A DNA stretch of 64,000 nt, taken from positions 1-64,000 of the forward strand of contig JAXDOD010000026.1 in the NCBI GenBank assembly GCA_034669045.1, read 5' to 3'. The DNA comes from VAZQ01 sp034669045. Lineage in GTDB: Bacteria > Pseudomonadota > Alphaproteobacteria > Rhizobiales > Xanthobacteraceae. Shown one piece after another: positions 8,923-18,130 of this stretch. A program made the position numbers and the translations under genes. Numbering within the stretch: position 1 is the first letter of the stretch; each line of letters begins with the position of its first letter. The notes under the pieces were generated by a model. The model saw only the letters and a program-made list of their open reading frames with translations. It searched no databases and was not told the origin of the DNA.

Positions 8923-9788
8923 ACCTCGAGCAATTTCAACGAACGTTCTTCGAGCTGATGCGGCAGCCGCTCACGGCCTGCGACCGCATGCGGGTCCGGA
9001 CGCTGGACGGGAAGCCGATCCGGACGCTGGCGGACGAACTGGTAAAGCCGAGCCACCAACTCACGTCGTTCGAGCGTCTCGAACTCTACAGCCAGGGCTA
9101 CTGGTTTCGCATTCTTGCGGCGCTCGGCGACGATTTTCCCGGGCTGCGCGCGCTCGTCGGGCGCCGGCAGTTCGATCGTCTCGCGGCGCGCTATCTGACC
9201 GAGTGCCCGCCGGACTCGTTCGATTTGCGCAAGCTCGGTGCCCGGCTGGAGACATGGCTCGCCAGGCACCCGGACCACGCACCCAAACGGGCGCGCGTTG
9301 CGCTCGACATGGTTCGGCTGGAATGGGCCGAAATCGAAGCCAAGGACGCGGCGGAATTGCCGAAGCTGACGGCCGCCGATCTTGGCCGCCTGGGAGGCGA
9401 TCCTGCGTTTCGATTGCAGCCCTGTGTGAAGCTTCTCGAACTCGCGTATCCGCTCGATGTGCTGCTCGTGAAACTCGGCCGGCAGAATGTGCGCCAGGGC
9501 GATGCGGCCAGCATAGAGTCGCCTGCGCGTGCGGGCGCCAGACGGAGGGGAATTCCCAAGCGGGAAAAGATCTACCTGGCGATCCACCGGCAAGACAACA
9601 CCGTGTACTCCAAGCGGCTGGAGCCGCCCGCCTTCGCCCTCCTTCGTGCATTGCAGGAAGGCAGCAGCCTTTCGCAAGCGATCCGTCTGTCTGTCGGTCG
9701 CAAAAGGAAAAATGTGAAGGGCATGGCCGGCCAGCTCCAGCGCTGGTTTTCCGACTGGTCTGCACTGGGATGGTTTGCCGTTCAGTGA
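8919..9788 (+). CDS. bufC: DUF2063 protein, MNIO partner (BufC-like)
   Basis: Partner protein of DUF692 enzymes, 289 residues, thought to bind the precursor or help the modification. The N-terminal part (about residues 5-95) is the DUF2063 domain: FQRTFFELMRQPL, FERLELYSQGYWFRILAALGDDFPGLRALVG, and FDRLAARYLTECPPDSFDLRKLG. The C-terminal 90 residues (KIYLAIHRQDNTVYSKRLEPPAFALLRALQEG) look like a winged-helix or RRE-type fold. The start overlaps the DUF692 stop, so the pair is co-translated. This is the standard bufB-bufC order. Confidence 0.88.
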   Translation: MNLEQFQRTFFELMRQPLTACDRMRVRTLDGKPIRTLADELVKPSHQLTSFERLELYSQGYWFRILAALGDDFPGLRALVGRRQFDRLAARYLTECPPDSFDLRKLGARLETWLARHPDHAPKRARVALDMVRLEWAEIEAKDAAELPKLTAADLGRLGGDPAFRLQPCVKLLELAYPLDVLLVKLGRQNVRQGDAASIESPARAGARRRGIPKREKIYLAIHRQDNTVYSKRLEPPAFALLRALQEGSSLSQAIRLSVGRKRKNVKGMAGQLQRWFSDWSALGWFAVQ

Positions 9789-9849
9789 TGTACGGCGGTG
9801 AAGCGAACCAAACGCTCTTTGAGCCGTTGAGGCTGGAGAGGCGCCCTCG

Positions 9850-10524
9850 ATGCAAAACGATTGGCACACCTGTCAGGCCCGTCCCGGAAAAGCGTCTTCG
9901 GCGCCGTCCGGGGTGTCGGCGGCCTTGCTCCTTTGCGGCGTGCTTTTGGGGCCGGGCGCCGTCCACGTGCAGGCGCAGTTGGGAGAGGACCTCCGCCCAC
10001 CGTCGGCTTTTGCCAGTATCAGCGACCCGCAAGCGCGCTCGCGCGCATTGTTCGCGGAGGCCGCCAGAGTGATCATGCACCCGCGTTGCATGAACTGTCA
10101 CCCGGCCGGCGACACCCCTTTGCAAGGCAATGAGCAAAGGCTGCATTTTCCAAGGGTCGTGCGCGGAGACCACGACGACGGCGTGCCCGGCAACAACTGC
10201 GGCGCCTGTCACATGGATGCGAACTTCACCATCGTGGGAGGGGAAGGCAGCTATCAAAGCATCCCTGGCCACCCGCGGTGGAGTCTCGCACCAGTCGAAA
10301 TGGCCTGGGAAGGGAAATCCATCGGCGAAATATGCGCGCAGCTCAAGGACCCGAGCCGCAATGGCGGCCGCGACCTGGCGCTGCTGCACGAGCACCTGGC
10401 CAAGGACGACTTGATCGCCTGGGGCTGGAATCCCGGTCCAGGCCGGGACCCGGCGCCCGGGACGCAAGCGCGCCTCGGGGAATTGGTCCAGGCCTGGATC
10501 GAGAGCGGAGCGGCGTGTCCTTAA
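9850..10524 (+). CDS. Secreted diheme c-type cytochrome-like protein
   Basis: Exported protein of 224 residues with two heme-attachment motifs: CMNCH (residues 80-84) and CGACH (117-121). A signal peptide spans about residues 21-42 (SAALLLCGVLLGPGAVHVQA). Similar proteins are often labelled isoquinoline 1-oxidoreductase subunit, with the same PGHPRWSLAPVEMAWEGKSIGEICAQLKD region; I think that name is inherited rather than proven. It lies 61 bases after the DUF2063 gene on the same strand and may be part of that metal-response unit, giving a periplasmic electron-transfer protein. The ribosome site at 9850 is weak, so the start may lie downstream. Confidence 0.8.
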   Translation: MQNDWHTCQARPGKASSAPSGVSAALLLCGVLLGPGAVHVQAQLGEDLRPPSAFASISDPQARSRALFAEAARVIMHPRCMNCHPAGDTPLQGNEQRLHFPRVVRGDHDDGVPGNNCGACHMDANFTIVGGEGSYQSIPGHPRWSLAPVEMAWEGKSIGEICAQLKDPSRNGGRDLALLHEHLAKDDLIAWGWNPGPGRDPAPGTQARLGELVQAWIESGAACP

Positions 10525-10678
10525 GCTGCCGCTCGTTTCGATTGTCCTTGGAGCCGGTGCGGTGTGCAACGTCCGGACGATCGCGCGGCCCCGGTAACCC
10601 CGTCGTTCGGAGGCTGCTTCTTAAAACAAGGCAACGAAAAGCCGCCGCCGGACTTCGCGTCCATCAGCTTGGCGTCCG

Positions 10679-11188
10679 TCAGCTTGCCGCCTTGCGGTTC
10701 ACGCCCTTGCGCAGCGCGACCGTCGACAGCTTCTTGTCCGCAGCCTTTTCCTCGTTGAGGTTGGTGTTGAGGAGCCGGATGATGTCGTCGTGGCCGAGGG
10801 ATTCGGCCCAGGCGATCAGCGTCCCGTAGCGGGCGATTTCATAGTGCTCGACCGATTGGGCGGAGCCGATAATGGCGGCGTCCAGCACCTCCTTGTCGGC
10901 CACTTCGCCGGCCACGTCATCGGCCTCGCTGATCAGGCCGTCGATTGCCGGGCACTTCACGCCCTGAGGCTCCTGGCCCAGTTTCTTGAACACCTGGTCG
11001 AGACGGACGATCTGATTTTTCGTCTCCTCAAGGTGGCTCTGCAGGCCCTTGGTCAGGTCGCGGTTGGTGGCCTTCTCGATCAGCTTGGGCAGCGACTTCA
11101 CGATCTGGTTTTCAGCGTAATAGATGTCCTTCAGACCGTGCAGCAGCAGGTCGTCCATCGTCTGTATGTCCTTGGTGAACAATCCCAT
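10679..11188 (-). CDS. YciE/YciF family ferritin-like protein (DUF892)
   Basis: Stress-related ferritin-like helical bundle protein of 169 residues. The start at 11188 (MGLFTKDIQTMDDLLLHGL) is chosen because AAGGAG precedes it; the longer frame to 11233 lacks such a site. Family marks are LKDIYYAENQIVKSLPKL, HLEETKNQIVRLDQVF, and SVEHYEIARYGTLIAWAESLGHDDIIRLL, carrying the Glu/His positions of a di-iron site. It faces the diheme cytochrome gene tail to tail. YciF-like proteins are commonly stress-induced; no regulator is visible here. Confidence 0.92.
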   Translation of the reverse strand: MGLFTKDIQTMDDLLLHGLKDIYYAENQIVKSLPKLIEKATNRDLTKGLQSHLEETKNQIVRLDQVFKKLGQEPQGVKCPAIDGLISEADDVAGEVADKEVLDAAIIGSAQSVEHYEIARYGTLIAWAESLGHDDIIRLLNTNLNEEKAADKKLSTVALRKGVNRKAAS

Positions 11189-11322
11189 GATGCGTTCTCC
11201 TTGTCGTCTCGGGAAGGCATGACCACCGCCCATGAACGCACCAAAACCGGGGCGGTTCCCGTTGAAGGAACCTGGTCCAGCGGCCGGCGTTAAGACCCTG
11301 TCGGAGGTGCTTTTCCGGGTCC

Positions 11323-12234
11323 ATGAAGCTCGAACGCCAGCTCAAGATCGCGCTCGACGAAAGCCGGCTTCTGATCCTGGGAGCGCAAGTGCTGTTCGGC
11401 TTCCAGTTCAACGGCATCTTTCAGGACCTGTTCGACGAGCTGCCATTTCCCGCCCGGGCCCTGGTCTGCTCGGGCCTCACACTGATCATGCTTACGATCG
11501 CTCTGCTGATTGCACCTTCGATGCAGCACCGCATCGTTGAACGCGGGCAGGACAGTCCCGGCGTGCTCGCCACGGCCACGATGTTTACCGGCCTGGCTTT
11601 GTTGCCGCTGTCCGTTGCGCTCGCCTTCGATGTGTCTATTGCCATGGATCGCATCGGCGGCCCGGCCTGGGGCGTGATCACAGGGGCGGGGTTTTTCACC
11701 CTCGCGATGCTGTGCTGGTACGCCTTGGCATTTTCCGTGAAAAAAAGGAGCAGGCCCATGTTCGAGGCCAAACAGCCCAAGCCCACTCCGCTCGAGACCC
11801 AGGTCGACCAGCTTCTGACGGAGGCGCGGCTCATCATTCCCGGTGCGCAGGCACTCCTTGGGTTTCAGTTGACCGTCACCCTGACACGCGGCTTTCAGCA
11901 ACTCCCCCCGGAATCGAAGCTCGCCCATGCGGTGGCTCTGGTATGCGTCGGTCTCGCGGTCATCCTGCTCATGGCGCCCGCATCCTTGCACCGGATCTCA
12001 TTCGGCGGCCAAGACGATCCGGAATTCCTGCGGCTCGGCTCCGTGTTCGTGGTCGCCGCGCCGCTTCCGATCGCCTTGGGCATCGCGCTCGATACCTACG
12101 TCGCTGCAGGCCGGGCGCTGGAATCCAGCAGGGGCGCGGCGACGCTCGCGGTTGCGGCCATCCTCGTGCTTTTGGGGTTGTGGTACGCCTATCCGCTCTG
12201 GCTACGGATGGCGGAGAGGCGGGCACGGCCATAA
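11323..12234 (+). CDS. Membrane protein with two tandem DUF6328-type halves
   Basis: Inner-membrane protein, 303 residues, made of two similar halves. Residues about 5-140 and 160-295 both start with ESRLLILGAQVLFGFQF or EARLIIPGAQALLGFQL, continue with a long helix, then SMQHRIVERGQDSP or SLHRISFGGQDDP, and end in two more helices. Each half has about four membrane helices. The halves are joined by a charged linker (VKKRSRPMFEAKQPKPTPLE). Members usually have one such unit, so this looks like a fused duplication. Function is unknown to me. It lies divergent from the YciE/F-like gene, with about 134 bases between. Confidence 0.75.
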   Translation: MKLERQLKIALDESRLLILGAQVLFGFQFNGIFQDLFDELPFPARALVCSGLTLIMLTIALLIAPSMQHRIVERGQDSPGVLATATMFTGLALLPLSVALAFDVSIAMDRIGGPAWGVITGAGFFTLAMLCWYALAFSVKKRSRPMFEAKQPKPTPLETQVDQLLTEARLIIPGAQALLGFQLTVTLTRGFQQLPPESKLAHAVALVCVGLAVILLMAPASLHRISFGGQDDPEFLRLGSVFVVAAPLPIALGIALDTYVAAGRALESSRGAATLAVAAILVLLGLWYAYPLWLRMAERRARP

Positions 12235-12605
12235 CGTTCGGGCGGCGGCTTGCTAAATTCAACGGGCCCCGGATCGGGCCCGTCTGCCGCCAGGCGATGG
12301 CTGCCGCACTTATAGGCCGCGCCGGCGCGCTGCTTGACTGAGGCTCCTGGACACTTGATCCTGTCGCGATCCTCCTGCGCGACTCACGTCCGGTGGATTT
12401 TCTAGAGTTTCTAGCAGCTTAGTCGTTCCCAGGGATGTCCCGGCAAAGGTCGCCAAGCGAGCCCGGGTGAAGGGGCGGTGCCGGGTTGCGTTCGGCATGC
12501 GTTTTGCTGTGCAACCACTCCAAGCAGGACCGGCCGCGATCTGACCGGCGGCCGCGGCCCGGGTGGCGATGCGGCATCTGGAAACCGGCAGCGAGACACC
12601 GAAGC
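12235..12605. other. Intergenic region before glgP
   Basis: Holds the hairpin at 12262-12282 and a short repeated TTTCTAG motif near 12401-12416. The glgP frame is open back to 12486, but the upstream part (Arg/Pro-rich) has no family similarity, so I count it as leader. I see no other gene. A promoter for the glycogen genes probably lies here but no clear boxes were found. Confidence 0.5.
12262..12282 (+). terminator. GC-rich hairpin after the DUF6328-type gene
   Basis: ACGGGCCC (12262-12269) pairs perfectly with GGGCCCGT (12275-12282) around a 5-base loop, 28 bases after the stop at 12234. No T-run follows, so it is a terminator candidate by position and stability only. Confidence 0.45.
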
Positions 12606-15158
12606 ATGGATGACCGGAGCTTCAGGCCTGAGTTGCCGGCAACAACCCCCAGCTCCTCGATGCAAGGCGCTCCGCCGTCCGTCTCCTCGGACGCGCCGAC
12701 CGAGCGCGACGTCGCCGAGATCAAAAGCGCGGTGCTCGCCAAGCTGGCGCTGGGGGTCGGAAAGGATGCCGGTTCGGCGACCGAGCGCGACTGGTTCGTG
12801 GCGGCCGCGCTGGCCATTCGCGACCGCATCATTCATCGCTGGCTCGCCGGCGAGCGCGCGAGCAAGGCCAAGGGCCGCAAGCACGTCTATTATCTATCGC
12901 TGGAATTCCTCATCGGCCGCCTGTTCTCGGACGTGCTTTGCAATCTCGGGCTGACCGAGGTCTTTCGCACGGCGCTCGAAGACCTCGGCGTGGACTTCAA
13001 CCGGCTGCGAACGGCCGAACCGGATGCCGCCCTGGGCAACGGCGGCCTCGGACGGCTGGCGGCCTGCTTCATGGAGAGCATGGCGAGCCTCGGCATTCCG
13101 GCCTTCGGTTATGGCATCCGCTACAATCACGGGCTGTTTCGCCAGGTCATCCGGGATGGCTGGCAGCAGGAATACCCGGAGGATTGGCTGTCGTTCGGAA
13201 ATCCTTGGGAATTTGCGCGCCCGGAGGTCATCTACGACATTCATTTCGGCGGGCGGGTCGAGACCGAGCTTCGTGCGAGAGGCGGCTCGCACTACGTCTG
13301 GCGGCCGGACGAGACCGTCGAGGCGGTCGCCTACGACACGCCGATCGTGGGATGGCGCGGCCAGCACGTCAATTCCTTGCGGCTGTGGACCGCCCGTGCG
13401 GTCGATCCGATGCGGCTCGACACCTTCAACAGCGGCGATCACATCGGCGCGCTGTTCGAACAGACGCGAGCGGAGGCAATCTCAAAAATACTCTATCCGA
13501 GCGACACGACGCCCGGAGGCCGGGAATTGCGCCTGCGCCAGGAATACTTCTTCGTGTCCGCCTCGCTGCAGGATCTGGTGCAGCGGCATTTGCGCACCGA
13601 CGGCGACCTCCATCTCCTGCCGCTGCGCGCCTCGATCCAGCTCAACGACACCCACCCGAGCATCGCCGTCGCCGAACTGATGCGGCTCCTGGTCGACGTG
13701 CATGGCCTGCCCTGGACCGACGCGTGGCGGATCACCGTCGCTACATTCTCCTACACCAATCATACCCTGCTGCCGGAAGCGCTGGAGACCTGGCCGCTGC
13801 ACCTGTTCGAGCGCGTCCTGCCGCGGCACCTGCAGATCATCTACCGCATCAATGCAGAGCACATCGAAGAAGCCAGGGACAAGGACCCATCGGGCTTTCC
13901 CGCCCGGCTCGCCTCGATATCGCTGATCGACGAGCACGGCGACCGCAAGCTGCGCATGGGACATCTCGCCTTCATCGGCTCGCATCGGGTGAACGGCGTC
14001 TCGGCGCTGCACACCGACCTGATGCGCAAGACCGTGTTCCGCGATCTGCATGCACTTTACCCGGACCGCATCGTCAACAAGACCAATGGCATCACCTTCC
14101 GGCGCTGGCTCATGCAGGCCAATCCGGCGCTTACCAAGGTGCTGCGCGAGGTCTGCGGCGACGCCGTTCTCGATGACCCTGGCTCGATGATCCGCCTGGC
14201 GGCGGAAGCCGGCGACAGCGCGCTGCAGGAGCGCATCGCGGCGGCCAAGCGCGCCAACAAGGTCGCGCTCAGCAAGCTGGTCGGGGAGCGCCTCGGGTTG
14301 CGGCTTGATCCGGACGCGCTGTTCGATGTGCAGATCAAGCGCATCCATGAGTACAAGCGGCAGTTGCTCAATATCCTGGAAACCGTCGCCGTCTATCTCG
14401 CCATCCGCGCCGACCCGGCGCGCAACTGGGTGCCGCGCGTGAAAATCTTCGCCGGCAAGGCGGCGGCGAGCTATACGCAGGCCAAACTGATCATCAAGTT
14501 GATCAATGATGTCGCGAAAGTGGTCAACACCGATCCGCTGACGCGCGATCTTCTGCGCGTGGTGTTCCTGCCCGACTATAACGTGAGCCTGGCGGAGGCC
14601 ATCATTCCTGCCGCCGACGTGTCGGAGCAGATCTCGACCGCCGGCATGGAAGCATCGGGGACCGGCAACATGAAACTCGGCCTCAACGGGGCGCTGACGA
14701 TCGGCACCCTCGACGGGGCGAATATCGAGATCTGCGAACACGTCGGCGCCGACAACATTTTCATCTTCGGCCTCAAGACGCACGAGGTCGAAGAGCGGCG
14801 CCGCCGGCGCTCCGGTGCAAATGCGGCGCTCGCGGCATCGCCCATGCTCGCTGCGGTCATCGACTCCGTGGAGGCGGGCATTTTCTGGCCCGGCGAAGGC
14901 GGCCTGTTCGCTCCGCTGATGCACGGGCTGAGGCACGACGACCACTACATGGTGACCGACGATTTCGACGATTATTTCGCCACCCAGAGGCGGATGGACA
15001 AATTGTGGCTCTCGTCCTTCGATTGGACCCACAAGAGCATCCTCAACATTGCACACATGGCGTGGTTCTCGTCCGATCGCGCGATCGGGGAATATGCGCA
15101 GGACATCTGGGATGTGCCGGTTGCGATGCCCGTTGCGCACGGACCGAAGCGGTCGTGA
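12606..15158 (+). CDS. glgP: Glycogen phosphorylase GlgP
   Basis: Cytoplasmic glycogen/maltodextrin phosphorylase releasing glucose 1-phosphate, 850 residues. The start at 12606 (MDDRSFRPEL) is preferred; the open frame begins at 12486, and M at 12660 is another option. Family landmarks are YYLSLEFLIGR, DAALGNGGLGRLAACFMES, the PLP-binding lysine K690 in EASGTGNMKLGLNGAL, and GTLDGANIEI. Length is slightly above the usual 815-840 because of a variable N-terminus. It heads a same-strand run with glgC and glgA, so storage and mobilisation genes are together. Confidence 0.97.
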   Translation: MDDRSFRPELPATTPSSSMQGAPPSVSSDAPTERDVAEIKSAVLAKLALGVGKDAGSATERDWFVAAALAIRDRIIHRWLAGERASKAKGRKHVYYLSLEFLIGRLFSDVLCNLGLTEVFRTALEDLGVDFNRLRTAEPDAALGNGGLGRLAACFMESMASLGIPAFGYGIRYNHGLFRQVIRDGWQQEYPEDWLSFGNPWEFARPEVIYDIHFGGRVETELRARGGSHYVWRPDETVEAVAYDTPIVGWRGQHVNSLRLWTARAVDPMRLDTFNSGDHIGALFEQTRAEAISKILYPSDTTPGGRELRLRQEYFFVSASLQDLVQRHLRTDGDLHLLPLRASIQLNDTHPSIAVAELMRLLVDVHGLPWTDAWRITVATFSYTNHTLLPEALETWPLHLFERVLPRHLQIIYRINAEHIEEARDKDPSGFPARLASISLIDEHGDRKLRMGHLAFIGSHRVNGVSALHTDLMRKTVFRDLHALYPDRIVNKTNGITFRRWLMQANPALTKVLREVCGDAVLDDPGSMIRLAAEAGDSALQERIAAAKRANKVALSKLVGERLGLRLDPDALFDVQIKRIHEYKRQLLNILETVAVYLAIRADPARNWVPRVKIFAGKAAASYTQAKLIIKLINDVAKVVNTDPLTRDLLRVVFLPDYNVSLAEAIIPAADVSEQISTAGMEASGTGNMKLGLNGALTIGTLDGANIEICEHVGADNIFIFGLKTHEVEERRRRRSGANAALAASPMLAAVIDSVEAGIFWPGEGGLFAPLMHGLRHDDHYMVTDDFDDYFATQRRMDKLWLSSFDWTHKSILNIAHMAWFSSDRAIGEYAQDIWDVPVAMPVAHGPKRS

Positions 15159-15216
15159 GGCCGCGACCGACGCCGCAAACGCCAGCACTGCCGAATTGGT
15201 ATGCAACTTGCTGAAA

Positions 15217-15236
15217 CCATGGCGTAGGAGCCATGG
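15217..15236. promoter_or_regulatory. Small hairpin between glgP and glgC
   Basis: CCATGGC (15217-15223) pairs with GCCATGG (15230-15236) around a 6-base loop in the 158-base glgP-glgC gap. It could attenuate or separate the two transcripts. There is no T-run and the stem is short. Confidence 0.3.
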
Positions 15237-15316
15237 CGCGGCGTCCTGCTGAAATTTTATGCAGCTTCGCCTAACGCGCATGCAGCTCGGTAGGCAAAAT
15301 CCACTGGAGTGACGAC

Positions 15317-16582
15317 GTGCCCGCTCTTGCCTCAGGCAGCCCTTTTGCACGGTCAGCGATGGCCTATGTGCTTGCCGGCGGCAAGGGCAGCCGTCTGCTG
15401 GAACTCACCGAGTGGCGCGCCAAGCCTGCCGTGTATTTCGGCGGCAAGTCCCGGATCATCGATTTTGCGCTCTCCAACGCGCTGAATTCCGGCATTCGCC
15501 GCATCGGCGTCGCGACCCAGTACAAGGCCCACAGCCTGATCCGCCACCTGCAGCGCGGCTGGAACTTCTTCCGACTGGAAAGAAACGAAAGCTTCGACAT
15601 CCTGCCCGCGAGCCAACGCGTGACCGATGGCGCCTGGTATGCCGGCACGGCGGACGCGGTCTATCAGAACACCGACATCATCGAGAGCTACGCGCCGAAA
15701 TATATCGTCATCCTGGCCGGCGACCACGTCTACAAGATGGACTACGAGCCGATGCTCGTGCAGCACGTCGAACAGAACGCCGACGTAACGATCGGTTGTC
15801 TCGAGGTTCCGCTCAACGAAGCGTCCGATTTCGGGATCATGCACGTCGACGACAATAATTACATCTTGTCCTTTGTCGAAAAGCCGAAGGTCCCGCCGGC
15901 GATGCCGGGAAAACCAAACATGGCGCTCGCAAGCATGGGCGTCTACGTGTTCGACACCGCATTCCTGTTCGATCAGCTCCGGCGCGATGCCGCGGATCCG
16001 AATTCGAGCCACGACTTCGGCAAGGACATCATCCCCCATATCGTCCGGCATGGCAGCGCGGTTGCGCACCATTTCTCCCGATCCTGTGTGCGCACGAGCG
16101 GACAGGCGGCGAGCTACTGGCGCGATGTGGGAACCCTCGATGCGTATTGGGCGGCCAACCTCGACCTCACCGATATCGTCCCGCAGCTTGATCTGTACGA
16201 TCGAAACTGGCCGATCTGGACCTTCGCCGAAATCTCTCCGCCGGCGAAGTTCGTGCATGACCAGGAGGGCCGCCGCGGGCAGGCGATCTCGTCGCTGGTG
16301 TCCGGCGGTTGCATCATTTCAGGCGCCACCGTGAGGCAGTCGTTGTTGTTCACCGGCGTCCATCTCAGGTCCTACGCCCAGGTCGAGAACGCCGTGGTCA
16401 TGCCGGATGTGGAAATCGGACGGTCGGCGCGGCTCAAGAACGTCATCATCGATCGCGGGGTCCGCATCCCGGCCGGCCTGGTGATGGGCGTGGATCCAAA
16501 ACTCGATGCCCGCCGGTTCCGCCGCACCGAGGGCGGCATCTGCTTGATTACCCAGGCGATGATCGACAAACTCGGCCGATGA
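15317..16582 (+). CDS. glgC: Glucose-1-phosphate adenylyltransferase GlgC
   Basis: ADP-glucose pyrophosphorylase, the committed and allosterically regulated step of glycogen synthesis, 421 residues. It uses a GTG start at 15317 with CTGGAG about 6 bases upstream. Motifs are AYVLAGGKGSRLLELTEWRAKPAVYFGGKSRIIDFALSN (N-terminal nucleotide and effector region, about 16-54), GTADAVYQNTD, IVILAGDHVYKMDY, IGCLEVPLNEASDFGIM and the C-terminal left-handed beta-helix. The stop overlaps the glgA start (ATGA), coupling the two enzymes. Confidence 0.98.
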   Translation: MPALASGSPFARSAMAYVLAGGKGSRLLELTEWRAKPAVYFGGKSRIIDFALSNALNSGIRRIGVATQYKAHSLIRHLQRGWNFFRLERNESFDILPASQRVTDGAWYAGTADAVYQNTDIIESYAPKYIVILAGDHVYKMDYEPMLVQHVEQNADVTIGCLEVPLNEASDFGIMHVDDNNYILSFVEKPKVPPAMPGKPNMALASMGVYVFDTAFLFDQLRRDAADPNSSHDFGKDIIPHIVRHGSAVAHHFSRSCVRTSGQAASYWRDVGTLDAYWAANLDLTDIVPQLDLYDRNWPIWTFAEISPPAKFVHDQEGRRGQAISSLVSGGCIISGATVRQSLLFTGVHLRSYAQVENAVVMPDVEIGRSARLKNVIIDRGVRIPAGLVMGVDPKLDARRFRRTEGGICLITQAMIDKLGR

Positions 16583-18024
16583 GCCGCGTCAGGATCCTTG
16601 CTGTCGTCTCGGAAATCTTCCCCCTTGTGAAGACCGGCGGCCTCGCCGACGTCGCAGGATCGTTGCCGCAGGCGTTGCGCCAGCACGACATCGAGATGGT
16701 GACGCTGGTGCCGGGCTATCCGGCAGTCAAAGCGGCGCTCGGGCGTACGGAGGAGGTTCTTGCGCTCGCCGACCTCTTCGGCGGCACCGCCCGCGTGCTC
16801 GCGGCGCGCACGGCGGGTCTCGACCTGCTCGTCCTCGACGCACCGCACCTGTTCGACCGGCCCGGGACCCCCTACTCGGCCCCGGACGGCGGCGATTGGC
16901 CGGACAACGCATTCCGCTTCGGCGCGCTCGGCTGGACGGCTGCGCGCATTGGGCTGGGCGAACTCCCGGGCTTTCAGCCGGATATCGTCCATGGCCACGA
17001 TTGGCAGGCCGGCCTGACCATGGCCTATCTGGCCTACGACGGCGGCCGTTGCCCCCGGACCGTGATGACGGTCCACAATCTCGCCTATCAGGGTCAGTTC
17101 GCGGCCGCGCTGCTGGGCCAGCTTCGGCTCCCGCCTCGTGCCTACGGCATCGAGGGCGTCGAGCACTACGGCGCCATCGGCTTCCTCAAGGCCGGCCTGC
17201 AGTTCGCCGACCGCATCACGACGGTGTCGCCGAGCTACGCAAAGGAAATCCAGACCGCGGACATGGGCTTTGGCCTCGACGGCCTGCTGCGGCGCCGTGC
17301 TGCGGTCCTGTCCGGCATCCGCAACGGCATCGATGTGGATGTCTGGAATCCGGAAACCGATACGCGGATCGCCTCATGCTTCGGGGCCTCCTCGCTCGCG
17401 GACAGATTGCCGAACAAGGCAGCGGTGCAGCGTCGATTCGCGCTCCGGCAAGATCCGGATCGCCTGCTGCTTGGACTGGTCGGCAGGATGGTGTGGCAGA
17501 AGGGGCTCGACCTGCTCGCCGATGCGATGCCGGCGCTCGTCAAGAGCGGTGCCCAGCTTGCCGTGCTGGGTGCGGGCGAGCCGGCTTTGGAGCAGCGCCT
17601 CGCGGCCCTGGCGAACGACCACCGGGGCCAGGTCGGGTGCATCATCGGCTATGACGAGGATCTGGCCCATCTGGTCCAGGCCGGAGCCGATGCGGTGCTG
17701 GTCCCGTCACGGTTCGAGCCCTGCGGACTGACGCAGCTCTGCGCCATGCGCTATGGCGCCATCCCGGTCGCCTCCAAGGTCGGCGGGCTGGCGGACACCA
17801 TCATCGATGCGGAGGCGGACGCGAGGGATGCGACCGGCCTGCATCTTTTCCCGGTCACGCGGGAGACACTGGAAGCCGCGCTGAAGCGCACCGCCAAACT
17901 GTGGTCCGCGCCAGCCAAATGGCGGGCCGTGCAGGCCAATGGCATGCGAAGCGACGTCTCCTGGACCGGGCCCGCGAAAGATTATTCCAGCCTGTACAGG
18001 AGCTTGCTGGCGGCTAAGAATTAG
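16579..18024 (+). CDS. glgA: Glycogen synthase GlgA
   Basis: ADP-glucose:glycogen glucosyltransferase (GT5), 481 residues. The start at 16579 overlaps the glgC stop; the frame is open upstream only inside glgC. The ADP-glucose binding motif KTGGLADVAGSLP lies near residues 15-27. HGHDWQAGL, TVHNLAYQGQF, GLVGRMVWQKGLDLL and the C-terminal RFEPCGLTQLCAMRYGAIPVASKVGGL complete the GT-B signature. It uses GlgC product to extend alpha-1,4 chains. The branching enzyme gene glgB is not in the window. Confidence 0.98.
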   Translation: MSRVRILAVVSEIFPLVKTGGLADVAGSLPQALRQHDIEMVTLVPGYPAVKAALGRTEEVLALADLFGGTARVLAARTAGLDLLVLDAPHLFDRPGTPYSAPDGGDWPDNAFRFGALGWTAARIGLGELPGFQPDIVHGHDWQAGLTMAYLAYDGGRCPRTVMTVHNLAYQGQFAAALLGQLRLPPRAYGIEGVEHYGAIGFLKAGLQFADRITTVSPSYAKEIQTADMGFGLDGLLRRRAAVLSGIRNGIDVDVWNPETDTRIASCFGASSLADRLPNKAAVQRRFALRQDPDRLLLGLVGRMVWQKGLDLLADAMPALVKSGAQLAVLGAGEPALEQRLAALANDHRGQVGCIIGYDEDLAHLVQAGADAVLVPSRFEPCGLTQLCAMRYGAIPVASKVGGLADTIIDAEADARDATGLHLFPVTRETLEAALKRTAKLWSAPAKWRAVQANGMRSDVSWTGPAKDYSSLYRSLLAAKN

Positions 18025-18130
18025 GCAACGGCCCGATCCGTGGCGGCCCCCGGCACCGGCGCGGCAGGCGCGTTTCTTGCAAGTCTGAACCTTGGACATT
18101 GCTGGGTGCGGCGGCGGGGCCGGGCGGACC

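Noticed and set aside
13482..15350. 622-residue reverse open frame opposite glgP
   Set aside because: Shadow frame opposite a clear phosphorylase.
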